64,000 nt of DNA from Novosphingobium profundi (lineage in GTDB: Bacteria; Pseudomonadota; Alphaproteobacteria; Sphingomonadales; Sphingomonadaceae). The position numbers and the translations under genes are program-made. Position 1 is the stretch's first letter; each line of letters opens with the position of its first letter. Positions 9,339 to 16,952 of the stretch are shown piece after piece. Under the pieces are notes generated by a model. The model was not told the origin of the DNA. It did no database searches and worked only from the letters and a program-made list of their open reading frames with translations. The stretch lies in the NCBI RefSeq assembly GCF_018491765.1, contig NZ_JABWCU010000013.1, forward strand, positions 62,001 through 126,000, written 5' to 3'.

Positions 9339-9953
9339 TCATTTCTCCTGCGACATAGGGTCCGATCCAACCGTGACGGGACGCGCATCGACAAGTTCGC
9401 GCCCGGCGGCGCGCCAGCCTTCGATGCCCTCCGCATACCAATATATAGCGGTGAAACCCTCGCGGGCGAGCCGACGCGCCGCGTTCCAGCCCATCCAGCA
9501 ATCGGTGCGGCAGAACACCACTACCGGTCGCGCAGGATCGGCGCGGCGCGCTTCTGCAACCGCAGCGGCCAGCCCGTGCCACACCAGGCGATCCGGAGCG
9601 CAGCGGCCGGTCTCGGGATGCCAGAGCGCACCCGCGATGGTCTGGTGCGCCACCGCAAGCGACCAGATGCCGCTTGCCGGATCACGCCAACCGCCCTGGG
9701 CGGGCAGGACGTCAATGAAGAGCGCATCGCGCCCCGGCACGAGGCGCAGTGCCTCGGCCTGCGAGAGGCGCCGTGCCGGCGCCGGATCACGGTCGACGGG
9801 GGCGCGGTAGCGCGCGCAGCGATAGCCCTGCGCGTCGAACACCTCGGCAGGCATCGTGCCCTCGCGTTCCACCGCCTGCGCGCCGCGTGCGAAGAGTGGC
9901 AGCGGCAGGGGCAGCGCCCCCAGCAAGGCCAGCAGTGGCAGCGCGATGCGCAA
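9339..9953 (-). CDS. PQQ-dependent catabolism-associated CXXCW-motif (rhodanese-like) protein
   Basis: This 204-residue exported protein has a signal peptide (about residues 1-20) and a rhodanese-like fold whose active-site loop reads CRTDCW (Cys148, Cys152, Trp153), the hallmark of the CXXCW family found beside PQQ-dependent dehydrogenases. It may handle a sulfur or disulfide group in the periplasm; the reaction is unknown. No ATG fits, so I chose TTG 9953, which has GGAGAGG just upstream and begins a perfect signal peptide. It is divergent from the SoxYZ-like gene, sharing a short intergenic region that holds a candidate regulon site. Confidence 0.82.
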   Translation of the reverse strand: MRIALPLLALLGALPLPLPLFARGAQAVEREGTMPAEVFDAQGYRCARYRAPVDRDPAPARRLSQAEALRLVPGRDALFIDVLPAQGGWRDPASGIWSLAVAHQTIAGALWHPETGRCAPDRLVWHGLAAAVAEARRADPARPVVVFCRTDCWMGWNAARRLAREGFTAIYWYAEGIEGWRAAGRELVDARPVTVGSDPMSQEK

Positions 9954-9982
9954 CGTTCGCCTCTCCGTTCGGGCCGGTCTGG

Positions 9983-9998
9983 TCCCAAGGTGCAATAT
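9983..9998 (+). promoter_or_regulatory. Candidate regulon site 2 (GTRCAA-core motif)
   Basis: TCCCAAGGTGCAATAT lies between the divergent rhodanese-like (start 9953) and SoxYZ-like (start 10035) genes. Its first 14 bases are identical to the site at 16830 upstream of the alcohol dehydrogenase gene. Confidence 0.55.
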
Positions 9999-10034
9999 GG
10001 CCCGGCGCGCAATCTTCCTAAATTGGCCAATGGT

Positions 10035-10862
10035 ATGAAGCACCTTCTTCCCTTGCTCGCCCTGCTTGCAGCGGCGCCTGCCGGGCCCGCGCGCGCGCAA
10101 GGTCGGGCACAAAGTCCGACACAAGGGCCCGCCCTGCCCCCCGATCCGCTGGGTTCGCCGATGTGGACCTACCACGCGGCACGGCTCTTCGCGGGGGCCG
10201 AAGTTCGCTTCGATCCCCTCGTGCGCCTGGAGATACCCATGATCGCCGAGAACCAGCGGGTCTTCCCCGTCACGCTCGACGCGCGGGCGCTCGCGGACGT
10301 GCGGCGCATCCTGATCTTCGCCGATCTCAACCCCATCCCCCTCGCCCTCGACTACGCGCCGCTGCGCGCGCAGGCCTTCCTCGCCACGCGCATCAAGCTC
10401 GACCAGCGCACCCCGGTGCGCGCAGCGGCGTTGACCGGCGATGGAACCTGGCATCTCGCCGGGCAGTGGATCGACGCGGCGGGAGGTGGCTGTTCGGCGC
10501 CGCCGGTCAGCCGGGTCAAGGGCGACTGGGCGCAGCACCTGGGCGAAATGCGCGGGCGCGCCTGGCCCGAAGGCGAGGATCCGCGCCGATCCGCGACGCG
10601 CCTTCGCGTCACGCTGCGCCACCCGATGGACACCGGCCTCGTCGAAAACATACCCGCCTACAACCTCGAGAGCCTTGTCGTGCGCGCGCCCGACGGTGCC
10701 GAACTGGCCCGGCTCGCCATCGCGGGATCGGTTGCCGAGGACCCGGCTTTCACGCTGGTGGTCGAGGGCCGCGACGCAAGCTACACGGTGAAGGCGCGCG
10801 ACACTTCCGGGCTGGAGTTCGAAGGCACGATCCCGGCCCCGCACCCGGTGACGGCGCGATGA
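10035..10862 (+). CDS. Quinoprotein dehydrogenase-associated SoxYZ-like carrier protein
   Basis: This 275-residue exported protein has a signal peptide (about 1-22), a SoxY-like N-terminal domain whose likely carrier Cys lies in GGGCSAPP (Cys153), and a SoxZ-like C-terminal beta-sandwich (RVTLRHPMDTGL, DPAFTLVVEG). SoxY and SoxZ are usually separate proteins of thiosulfate oxidation; the fused form is a known family seen with PQQ dehydrogenases. It probably carries a covalently bound intermediate on Cys153, but cargo and partners are unknown. Its stop overlaps the start of the metallohydrolase gene by 4 bp (ATGA). Confidence 0.85.
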   Translation: MKHLLPLLALLAAAPAGPARAQGRAQSPTQGPALPPDPLGSPMWTYHAARLFAGAEVRFDPLVRLEIPMIAENQRVFPVTLDARALADVRRILIFADLNPIPLALDYAPLRAQAFLATRIKLDQRTPVRAAALTGDGTWHLAGQWIDAAGGGCSAPPVSRVKGDWAQHLGEMRGRAWPEGEDPRRSATRLRVTLRHPMDTGLVENIPAYNLESLVVRAPDGAELARLAIAGSVAEDPAFTLVVEGRDASYTVKARDTSGLEFEGTIPAPHPVTAR

Positions 10863-11812
10863 GCCTTGCCCGCCGCAGCCTCCTGCGCGCATCGCTCGCC
10901 CTGCCTTTCCTCGGCGGGGCGATCACGACGCAGGCCGAGGACTTCGCGGGAACCTACGCTCCCGAGGCGCAAGCTGTTGCGGACGGCATCTGGATGGTGC
11001 GCGGCGCCGATGCCCCGATCGAATTCGCGAACGGCGGCGCCATCGCGAACAGCGCCTTCCTCGCGACCAATGCGGGCACCGTGCTGTTCGATCCGGGCGT
11101 TTCGCGGGCGCATGGACAGGCGCTCGGCGCGCTCGCCGCAAAAGTGGCCGGCATGCCCGTCACGCGCGTCTACGTCAGCCATCTGCACCCCGATCACGCG
11201 ATGGGCGCCGCCGCCTTCGCGCCTGCGATCGTCCATGCCCTGCCCGCCACCCGCGAGGACCTGCTGCGCGATGCCCCGGGCTTTTCGGACGCCATGTACC
11301 GCCTCCTCGCCGACTGGATGAAAGGCACCCAGCTTGCGCTGCCACAGGGCGACGTCGCGGCGGGCGAAACCAGCTTCGGGGGACGTAAATTCCGGCTCAT
11401 GGCCCTCGAGGGCCACAGCCACGGCGACCTCGCGCTGCTCGACCATGCGACCGGAACGCTGCTCGCAGGCGATCTCGTCTTCCACGATCGCGCACCCTCG
11501 ACCCCGCACGCCGACCTCGCCCGCTGGCGCGCCGCGCTCACGACGCTGGCCGCGACGCCCCACGCGCGCCTGGTGCCCGGCCACGGCCCGCTCGACACGC
11601 AGGGCGCGGCGATCGCGCAGACGCGCGACTGGCTGGACTGGCTCGAGGCAAGCCTTACCCGGGCGGTCGACATGGGCCTGACGATGAGCGAGGCAGGTGC
11701 ACTCGCAATTCCGCCGCGCTTCGCCGCGATGAAGGCCGCGCGCTACGAACTGCAGCGCTCGGTGGCCCACTTCTACCCCGCGCTGGAGGAAAGGCTCCTG
11801 CCCGCGCTGTGA
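10859..11812 (+). CDS. Quinoprotein relay system zinc metallohydrolase (MBL fold)
   Basis: This 317-residue exported metallo-beta-lactamase-fold hydrolase has a Tat-like or Sec signal at the N-terminus (RRSLLRASLALPFLGG), the zinc motif HLHPDH at His108-His113, then EGHSHGD, GDLVFHD and VPGHGP, completing a two-metal site. It resembles the SoxH-like hydrolases associated with quinoproteins. Together with the SoxYZ-like carrier it may release a product from the carrier Cys. The ATGA overlap with the upstream gene indicates translational coupling. It converges with the cytochrome b561 gene, with 4 bp between the stops. Confidence 0.85.
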   Translation: MSLARRSLLRASLALPFLGGAITTQAEDFAGTYAPEAQAVADGIWMVRGADAPIEFANGGAIANSAFLATNAGTVLFDPGVSRAHGQALGALAAKVAGMPVTRVYVSHLHPDHAMGAAAFAPAIVHALPATREDLLRDAPGFSDAMYRLLADWMKGTQLALPQGDVAAGETSFGGRKFRLMALEGHSHGDLALLDHATGTLLAGDLVFHDRAPSTPHADLARWRAALTTLAATPHARLVPGHGPLDTQGAAIAQTRDWLDWLEASLTRAVDMGLTMSEAGALAIPPRFAAMKAARYELQRSVAHFYPALEERLLPAL

Positions 11813-11816
11813 AGCG

Positions 11817-12335
11817 TCAGAGCATGCGCCGCAGGATATCGTCGCGGACGAGGAAATGGTGGCGCAACGCAGCCAGCACGTGGCCGAGCACCAGCGCGAT
11901 CAGAAGGTAGCCGCCCACCTCGTGCATCTCGTGGCCAATACCCGCCAGCACGCTGTCCTTCGCGACCGGCAGCTTGGGCATGTCGAACAGTCCGAACCAC
12001 GAAAGCGGGTACTTGCCCGCCGACGCCATGATCCAGCCGGTTACCGGCATCGCGAGCATGAAAAGGTAGAGGACTACGTGCACGAGCTTGGCGGCAAGGA
12101 CCTCCAGCGGCGTCATCGTCGCCGGGTAGGCGGGCGCGGTCCAGGTCAGGCGCCAGCCCAGGCGCACCAGCGAAAGGACGAGGATCGTCATCCCGATCGC
12201 CTTGTGCGCGGGCATGAGCGAAACCACCTTCTCGAGCGGCTCGTGCAGCAATCCGCCCGCGATATTGGCAATGATCAGGATCGCGATCAGCCAGTGCAGC
12301 GTACGTGCACCGGCGTTGTACTTCGCATTCGTCAT
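11817..12335 (-). CDS. Cytochrome b561 family membrane protein
   Basis: This 172-residue protein has four membrane segments and histidines placed to bind two b hemes (HWLIAILI, LMPAHKAIG, LVHVVLYLFMLAMPVTGW, LALVLGHVLAALRHHF). Bacterial cytochromes b561 shuttle electrons between quinone and periplasmic partners or respond to superoxide. Placed among the quinoprotein genes, it could link the periplasmic relay to the quinone pool, which is inference. ATG 12335 is used; a TTG codon directly before it is ignored. Confidence 0.88.
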   Translation of the reverse strand: MTNAKYNAGARTLHWLIAILIIANIAGGLLHEPLEKVVSLMPAHKAIGMTILVLSLVRLGWRLTWTAPAYPATMTPLEVLAAKLVHVVLYLFMLAMPVTGWIMASAGKYPLSWFGLFDMPKLPVAKDSVLAGIGHEMHEVGGYLLIALVLGHVLAALRHHFLVRDDILRRML

Positions 12336-12605
12336 CAATCACATCCCCCAACGCAGGCCGCCCCGCCAGCAACGGGGCGCACCCAGATCCACACGGACTT
12401 CCTGGTTACGGGTTATGATCGTTTCAGCAAGACGATTTTGCGCGCACCGTGCCTGGCGACGACGCGATCGGGCTCTTGCAATCTCGCGGGTGACGCTCCC
12501 GCGGCATCGATTGCCTGGAAAGGGTCCGCAGGGCCCCGCCATGAGGAGACAGGACCCTGCGGGGTGGCCGGACGGCAGCTTCACCCGCCCGGCCTCGGTG
12601 GAGCG
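12336..12605. other. Intergenic region between cytochrome b561 and porin genes
   Basis: 270 bp without a gene. It holds an inverted repeat (CCGCAGGG at 12526-12533 with CCCTGCGG at 12555-12562) about 45 bp beyond the porin stop, which could end porin transcription on the minus strand, although no T-run follows. The rest should hold the cytochrome b561 promoter; no clear elements were seen. Confidence 0.4.
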
Positions 12606-13997
12606 TCAGAAGAACAGGATGCCCCCCATCGCGAGCGCGTCGCTTTCGGCCTCGTTGCCCGAATGCGCCTCGGCCTTGGAGTGGACGTATTCGCCGATCA
12701 GCGTGACCCAGCTGGTCAGGCTGTAGCGAAGCTGGCCGACGTAGCTGGAGTTGGTCCTGACGAGGTCCGGATTGGCGAGCGCGTCGGCGGCATTGGCATA
12801 GTCGAGCGAGCTTTCGCCATAGCTGCCGCCCACGGCGAACTTGCCGAAAGTGGCCAGCGCCTGGATGTAGAAGCCGTCGCTCGAACGCGGATTGCCTGCA
12901 AGGTCGGTGTCGAACAGGCCCAGCACGGTCGTGCCCAGCCCCTTGGCGGTGTACCAGTAGCCGGTGACCGCGAGCGCCCCCCCGGTGACCTTGGCGCCCA
13001 GGTCCAGCCCGCGCCCGGTGTAGTCGCCACCCATCAGCATGTCGTGCTTCTGAGTCACGCCCGAGGCCCATAGATGCGCACCCACGCCCCCGAACGAACC
13101 GTCGTAGGTCAGCTTGCCCTGGAAGCCGGGCTGCGAATTGGCCTGCGCCGGGCCGGTCAGCGAGCTCAGCGGCTGAAACACGCCGACGGCTGCCTGGAAC
13201 CCGCCCAGCTTGGGACTGGTATAGGTCATCTGCGGCTGGAAGTCGGTGTAGATGTAGCCCGAACCGATCCGCCCCAACGTGGTGTTGGCGGGCGCCACGT
13301 TACCGCCGGGCGAACCCGAAGAGAGCAGCGTGATATCGTTGAGGATCGCGTCCGAACCGAACAGGCCGATGTCGCGGCCGATCTTCACCGTGCCGAAGTT
13401 GGGCTTGCCGAAAGTCAGGTAGGTCTGGCGCGCGTCGATGCCTGCCGTCGCCAGCGCGGTCGGCTGGCCGCCGTTGTTGGCGCCCAGCGCCCCCCAGGCG
13501 GCCGAGTTGATGCCGGGATAGAGCCCGAAGAAGGCGTTGATGTCCCAGCCCGCCTGCTTGGTCGCGACCGAGACGGTCAGGAAGCCGGGCAGGAGACCGT
13601 TGCGCACCGCGCTGGAATTCCTGGTGCCAACACTCGCGATGCCGCCCACGACCGAGGTCGTCGCCGATGGCGTGTCGGGATTGTCGTGGACGTAGAAGCC
13701 GTTGACCGATCCGGCGAACGTGATCGTGGCCGGACCGACCTCGAGGCCGATACCGCTTGCGGTGCGCTTGACGTAAAGCCCGTCGTCGACTGCGCCTCGC
13801 GCGGGTGCCGGCGAGGCGGCAACAGCTGGCGGCGCGGCCGCCTCGGCCAGAAGTTCGGCGTATTCCTCGTCCGACAGAATGCCTTTCTCGTGAAGGCGCT
13901 TGAGCAGGGTTTCCCCCGTACCGGCCAGGGCCGGCGCCGTCGTCATGGCCAGAACCCCCAGCGCGGCGGTGCCGCGCAGCATGATCTTCGCGATCAT
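12606..13997 (-). CDS. Outer-membrane porin
   Basis: This 463-residue porin has a signal peptide ending at ALA (about residue 25), a short helical stretch after it (LLKRLHEKGILSDEEYAEL), an Ala/Pro linker, then a long beta-barrel region rich in alternating Gly/aromatic strands and ending in a C-terminal Phe (GGILFF). The short SDEEYAEL helix before the barrel is common in proteobacterial porins. The substrate is unknown. Its position between quinoprotein genes and a candidate regulon site 93 bp upstream suggest a role in substrate or metal entry for periplasmic alcohol oxidation. Confidence 0.82.
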   Translation of the reverse strand: MIAKIMLRGTAALGVLAMTTAPALAGTGETLLKRLHEKGILSDEEYAELLAEAAAPPAVAASPAPARGAVDDGLYVKRTASGIGLEVGPATITFAGSVNGFYVHDNPDTPSATTSVVGGIASVGTRNSSAVRNGLLPGFLTVSVATKQAGWDINAFFGLYPGINSAAWGALGANNGGQPTALATAGIDARQTYLTFGKPNFGTVKIGRDIGLFGSDAILNDITLLSSGSPGGNVAPANTTLGRIGSGYIYTDFQPQMTYTSPKLGGFQAAVGVFQPLSSLTGPAQANSQPGFQGKLTYDGSFGGVGAHLWASGVTQKHDMLMGGDYTGRGLDLGAKVTGGALAVTGYWYTAKGLGTTVLGLFDTDLAGNPRSSDGFYIQALATFGKFAVGGSYGESSLDYANAADALANPDLVRTNSSYVGQLRYSLTSWVTLIGEYVHSKAEAHSGNEAESDALAMGGILFF

Positions 13998-14090
13998 CGT
14001 TCATCCCCTCCTGTTTTTCGTGTGTCGACTATTCCTGCGACTGTCGACGACCATGAAGGGCGGGGGGGCCGCGCGATATTGGACTTTAGA

Positions 14091-14106
14091 CCTTTGTACT
14101 TTTGAC
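14091..14106 (-). promoter_or_regulatory. Candidate regulon site 3 (weaker match, porin promoter)
   Basis: Minus strand GTCAAAAGTACAAAGG, 93 bp upstream of the porin start and in the same orientation. It has the GTACAA core but deviates at two consensus positions. The surrounding 14078-14111 also resembles the pedF/propeller promoter (ATTGGAC at one end, AATT at the other). Confidence 0.35.
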
Positions 14107-14121
14107 TAATTCGCGGCGCGC

Positions 14122-15119
14122 TCAGCGCCCCAGGGCGACGCCCCAGGGGCCCTTCCCGGCGGGAATCGTGGCCGAGACCTTCATCGCGGCAAGATCCACC
14201 AGCGAGAGCGTGTCGCTCGCCCCGTTGGCGACGAGCGCGTGCGTCCCCTCGGGCAGGATCGCCAGGTGCCAGGGGCGCTCTCCAACCGGCACGTAGCCGC
14301 GCACCGTCGCGCTCGCGACGTCGACGATCGCCACCGCGTTCGCGCGGCCCAGCGCCACCACCGCGGTCTTGCCGTCGGGGTGAAGCGGATACCGCAGGGC
14401 ATGACCTTGTAGGCCGGGACACCGGGCGGCGCGAAGGTCAGCGTCTGGACCACCTTGCGCGTGGCGACGTCGGCGATGTGGACCGTGCCCGCCATCTCCG
14501 CCCCGATCCACACCTGCCCGCCGTCGGGCGTGAACTCGACATGGCGCGGGCGCGCGTCGGTTTCCATTTCCTCGACCACCGCGTGGCTGGGCACATCGAC
14601 CCAGGCGACGACATTGTCCTCCTCGCTGGTGACCAGCAGCCATTTGCCGTCGGGGCTTTGCGCGATGCCCTCGGGCTCCTCGCCCACCGCGACCTGCCAG
14701 GCGACCTTGCCGGTCGCGAGGTCGACCGCGGTCGCCGCCGCGTTGTCCTCGTTCGCGACGAACAGCAGGCGCCCGTCGTAGGCAGGAAAGAACTGCTCGG
14801 GATCGGCACCCGAGGGCAGGGTCGCGACGAGCGCCCCGGTCTGCGGATCGCGCACTTCGACCGCGTTGTCGAGGCTGGCGCAGACGAGCAGGTACCTGCC
14901 GTCACGCGTCAGCGCGATCCCGCGCGGACGCTGGCCGACCTTCCATTCGGCGACGATGCGGTTGGTGGCGAGATCGACCACCGAGACGCTCGCCCCGCGC
15001 TCGTTGCTGACGTAGGCCCGGCCCGTGCTCTCGCCTGCGTAGGCAGGTGCGGCGACGAGACCGAAGGCGAAGGCGGCAACGCCGATAAGCCGCGCGCGGG
15101 TTTCGAAGATCCTCTCCAT
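14122..15119 (-). pseudogene. PQQ-associated YVTN beta-propeller protein, frameshifted
   Basis: An exported beta-propeller protein of the type found in PQQ-dependent catabolism clusters. The signal peptide (ending AYA) and repeats such as GRAYVSNERGASVSVVDLATN and DGRYLLVCASLDNAVEV read in one frame from ATG 15119 to about 14380. The rest (KTAVVALGRANAVAIVDVAS to KGPWGVALGR) reads in another frame and ends at 14122. The junction is a run of four G at 14377-14380; five would restore a normal FTPDGKTAVV repeat. So one base is missing, either a true mutation or an assembly or sequencing error. Without correction the protein ends at 14181 with an unrelated tail. Confidence 0.8.
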
Positions 15120-15154
15120 AGCCTTGGGAACTTAGGCTTTCCCGCGTTCCTGGG

Positions 15155-15187
15155 AATTGGACCTTGGTCTTGTACCATGGTCCAATT
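15155..15187. promoter_or_regulatory. Candidate regulon site 4: inverted repeat in divergent propeller/pedF promoter
   Basis: Perfect 9-bp inverted repeat AATTGGACC (15155-15163) and GGTCCAATT (15179-15187). Inside it, the minus strand 15167-15182 reads GACCATGGTACAAGAC, the shared GTRCAA-core motif, 47 bp upstream of the propeller start. GACCTTGGTC at 15160-15169 recurs exactly at 26133-26142 before the aldehyde dehydrogenase gene. Confidence 0.55.
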
Positions 15188-15262
15188 GGGTCGTGGTCGG
15201 AGCGTAAGCTAGATCAAGGTCAGCATTCGGGGACACCAGATCGAGCCCTGAGGTCGCAGAGG

Positions 15263-15733
15263 ATGACTGACACCATGACGATGACAACCGGCCGTGCGGC
15301 CCTGATCGCGGCGGCGGCCATGACTTCGCTTACCCTTGGCACGACGCTCTTCGCCCACGGCAACGTCACCCCGCAGGCGGTCGACACCTCGGCCCTGCCC
15401 GACCTGGCCGGCGGCAACGACGTCTGGGTTGCCGAGAACCCCTATGCCGGTGCCGCGCCCGAGGTGAAGACCAAGGCCGCCGAGATCGGCGAGAGCGCCT
15501 ATGGCCAGAACTGCGCGCGCTGCCACGGCCTCGAGGCCATCTCGGGCGGCATCGCGCCGGACTTGCGCTACCTCGAACTCGGCCCCTCGGGCGACGAATG
15601 GTTCGTCGAGCGCTTCCAGCACGGCTCGAGCCACGACGGCAAGGTCTACATGCCGCCCTTCGGCGAGGTGCTGGGCCAGAAGGCGGGCTGGGCGATCCGC
15701 ACCTGGCTCGAAACCAAGCACACCGACGAGTAG
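15263..15733 (+). CDS. pedF: Cytochrome c-550 PedF-type
   Basis: This 156-residue periplasmic cytochrome c has a signal peptide ending near FAHG, the conserved HGNVTPQAVDTSALPDL start of PedF proteins, one heme motif CARCH (Cys84, Cys87, His88) and a probable Met ligand in KVYMPPFGE. PedF-type cytochromes accept electrons from PQQ alcohol dehydrogenases. The gene is followed 5 bp later by the binding-protein gene and then by the dehydrogenase gene on the same strand. ATG 15263 has a GAGG 9 bp upstream; later ATGs at 15275 and 15281 are possible. Confidence 0.87.
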   Translation: MTDTMTMTTGRAALIAAAAMTSLTLGTTLFAHGNVTPQAVDTSALPDLAGGNDVWVAENPYAGAAPEVKTKAAEIGESAYGQNCARCHGLEAISGGIAPDLRYLELGPSGDEWFVERFQHGSSHDGKVYMPPFGEVLGQKAGWAIRTWLETKHTDE

Positions 15734-15738
15734 GACCG

Positions 15739-16626
15739 ATGGAGGGCTGTCGCAGGTCCCTCCTGAAGGGCCTCTTCGCCGCCGCAGGTGCGCTGGCCTT
15801 GCCAGCCGCCCTGCGGCCGTCCGCACTCCAGGCCGCCCCGCTCGAGAAAGTGCGCGCCAGTGGCGTGCTGCGCGTCGGGCTCTACGCCGACAACCGGCCC
15901 TGGTCATGGGACGCGCAGGGCAAGCCCGCCGGGATCGACGCCGATCTTGCCCGCGCGCTGGCCGAAACGCTGGGCGTGCGCGCCGACATCGCGCTGTTCA
16001 CCGCCGACGAGGAGCTTTCGGACGACTTGCGCAACGTGGTCTGGCGCGGGGGCTTGCTCGGCTTCCAGCCCTGCGACGTCATGCTGCACGTACCCTTCGA
16101 CCGCGCCCTGATGCAGCAGGAGGACAACGTCGTCTTCCTCGCGCCCTACTACCACGAGAGCTTCGCCGGGGCCTGCGCGCGCGATGCGGGCAATTGCGAG
16201 GTCGTGCCCGCGCAGTTCAAGGGGCACCCGATCGCCGCCGAACTCGATTCGATCCCCGACTTCTATCTCCTGGGCCATGCCGGCGGCGTGCTCGCCCGCG
16301 ACGTGGTCCACACCCGCACCGGATACGAGGCCGTCTCCGCGCTCGGCGCGGGCAAGGCCGAGTTCGCCGTCGCCAGCCGCGCGCAGATCGAGGCGGCCAT
16401 GGCCGACGCGCCCGAGGCGGGCATCCGCAAGCGCCGCGGCCCCCTGCCGATGATGCTCTCGCCCGGATGGGACATCGGCATCGCGGTCAAGGAGAACGCG
16501 CGGACCCTGGGCTTCGCGCTCGAGGCGGAGATCGACGCCATGATCGGCGATGGCCGCATGACCGCGCTCTTTTCCAGGCACGGTGTCGACTGGCAGCCCG
16601 CACTGGCGAGCCAGGGCGCACCGTGA
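15739..16626 (+). CDS. Quinoprotein dehydrogenase-associated periplasmic binding protein (XoxJ/MxaJ-like)
   Basis: This 295-residue exported protein has the fold of a family-3 solute-binding protein (LEKVRASGVLRVGLYADNRP, GIDADLARALAETLG, AVKENARTLGFALEAEIDAMIGDGR). No permease or ATPase gene is near. Family members beside methanol and ethanol dehydrogenases (MxaJ, XoxJ) are thought to help mature or activate the dehydrogenase rather than import a solute. It is translated 5 bp after the pedF stop. The signal has twin Arg (CRRSLLKGLFAAAG), so Tat export is possible. Confidence 0.85.
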   Translation: MEGCRRSLLKGLFAAAGALALPAALRPSALQAAPLEKVRASGVLRVGLYADNRPWSWDAQGKPAGIDADLARALAETLGVRADIALFTADEELSDDLRNVVWRGGLLGFQPCDVMLHVPFDRALMQQEDNVVFLAPYYHESFAGACARDAGNCEVVPAQFKGHPIAAELDSIPDFYLLGHAGGVLARDVVHTRTGYEAVSALGAGKAEFAVASRAQIEAAMADAPEAGIRKRRGPLPMMLSPGWDIGIAVKENARTLGFALEAEIDAMIGDGRMTALFSRHGVDWQPALASQGAP

Positions 16627-16952
16627 ACGGGGGGACGGGGGTACCGACTGCGACCGGTGCCCCCCGAACCGCGCACGAGACCGCGCACGAGGCCCCGCCC
16701 GATTTCCGGGCCGCGGATCCGACGGCTCCCAGCGCACCACGCGTCGCTCCGCATATCCCCCGAGCCATGGCGAAAGCCAGCTAAAACCCTTCGCGCCGAT
16801 CCTGTCCTGCGCCGCGCCAAGCCCCCTCATCCCAAGGTGCAATTGTTTGGGCTTTTGCGCAGTCTAGGCTGCCTGCCAACGACCGGGGACATGGGGGCGC
16901 CATCGTCCGTAGAACGAATCCCCGGCGGCTCACCCCAAACAGGAGGGATAGG
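16627..16952. other. Alcohol dehydrogenase leader region
   Basis: 326 bp without a convincing gene. A hairpin (about 10 bp with one G-T pair, 16637-16664) follows the binding-protein stop and may end or protect that transcript. The candidate regulon site is at 16830-16845, and an AGGAGGG ribosome site is at 16941-16947 before ATG 16953. A short GTG-started frame from 16625 has no coding character. Confidence 0.5.
16830..16845 (+). promoter_or_regulatory. Candidate regulon site 5 (alcohol dehydrogenase promoter)
   Basis: TCCCAAGGTGCAATTG, ending 107 bp before the dehydrogenase start, same orientation. It shares 14 identical bases with site 2 at 9983 and 13 of 16 with site 6 at 26112. Confidence 0.58.

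Noticed and set aside
16625..16783. A small GTG-started frame downstream of the binding-protein gene
   Set aside because: The product is repetitive (two near-copies of a His/Glu/Thr segment), has no RBS, and the region contains a hairpin.
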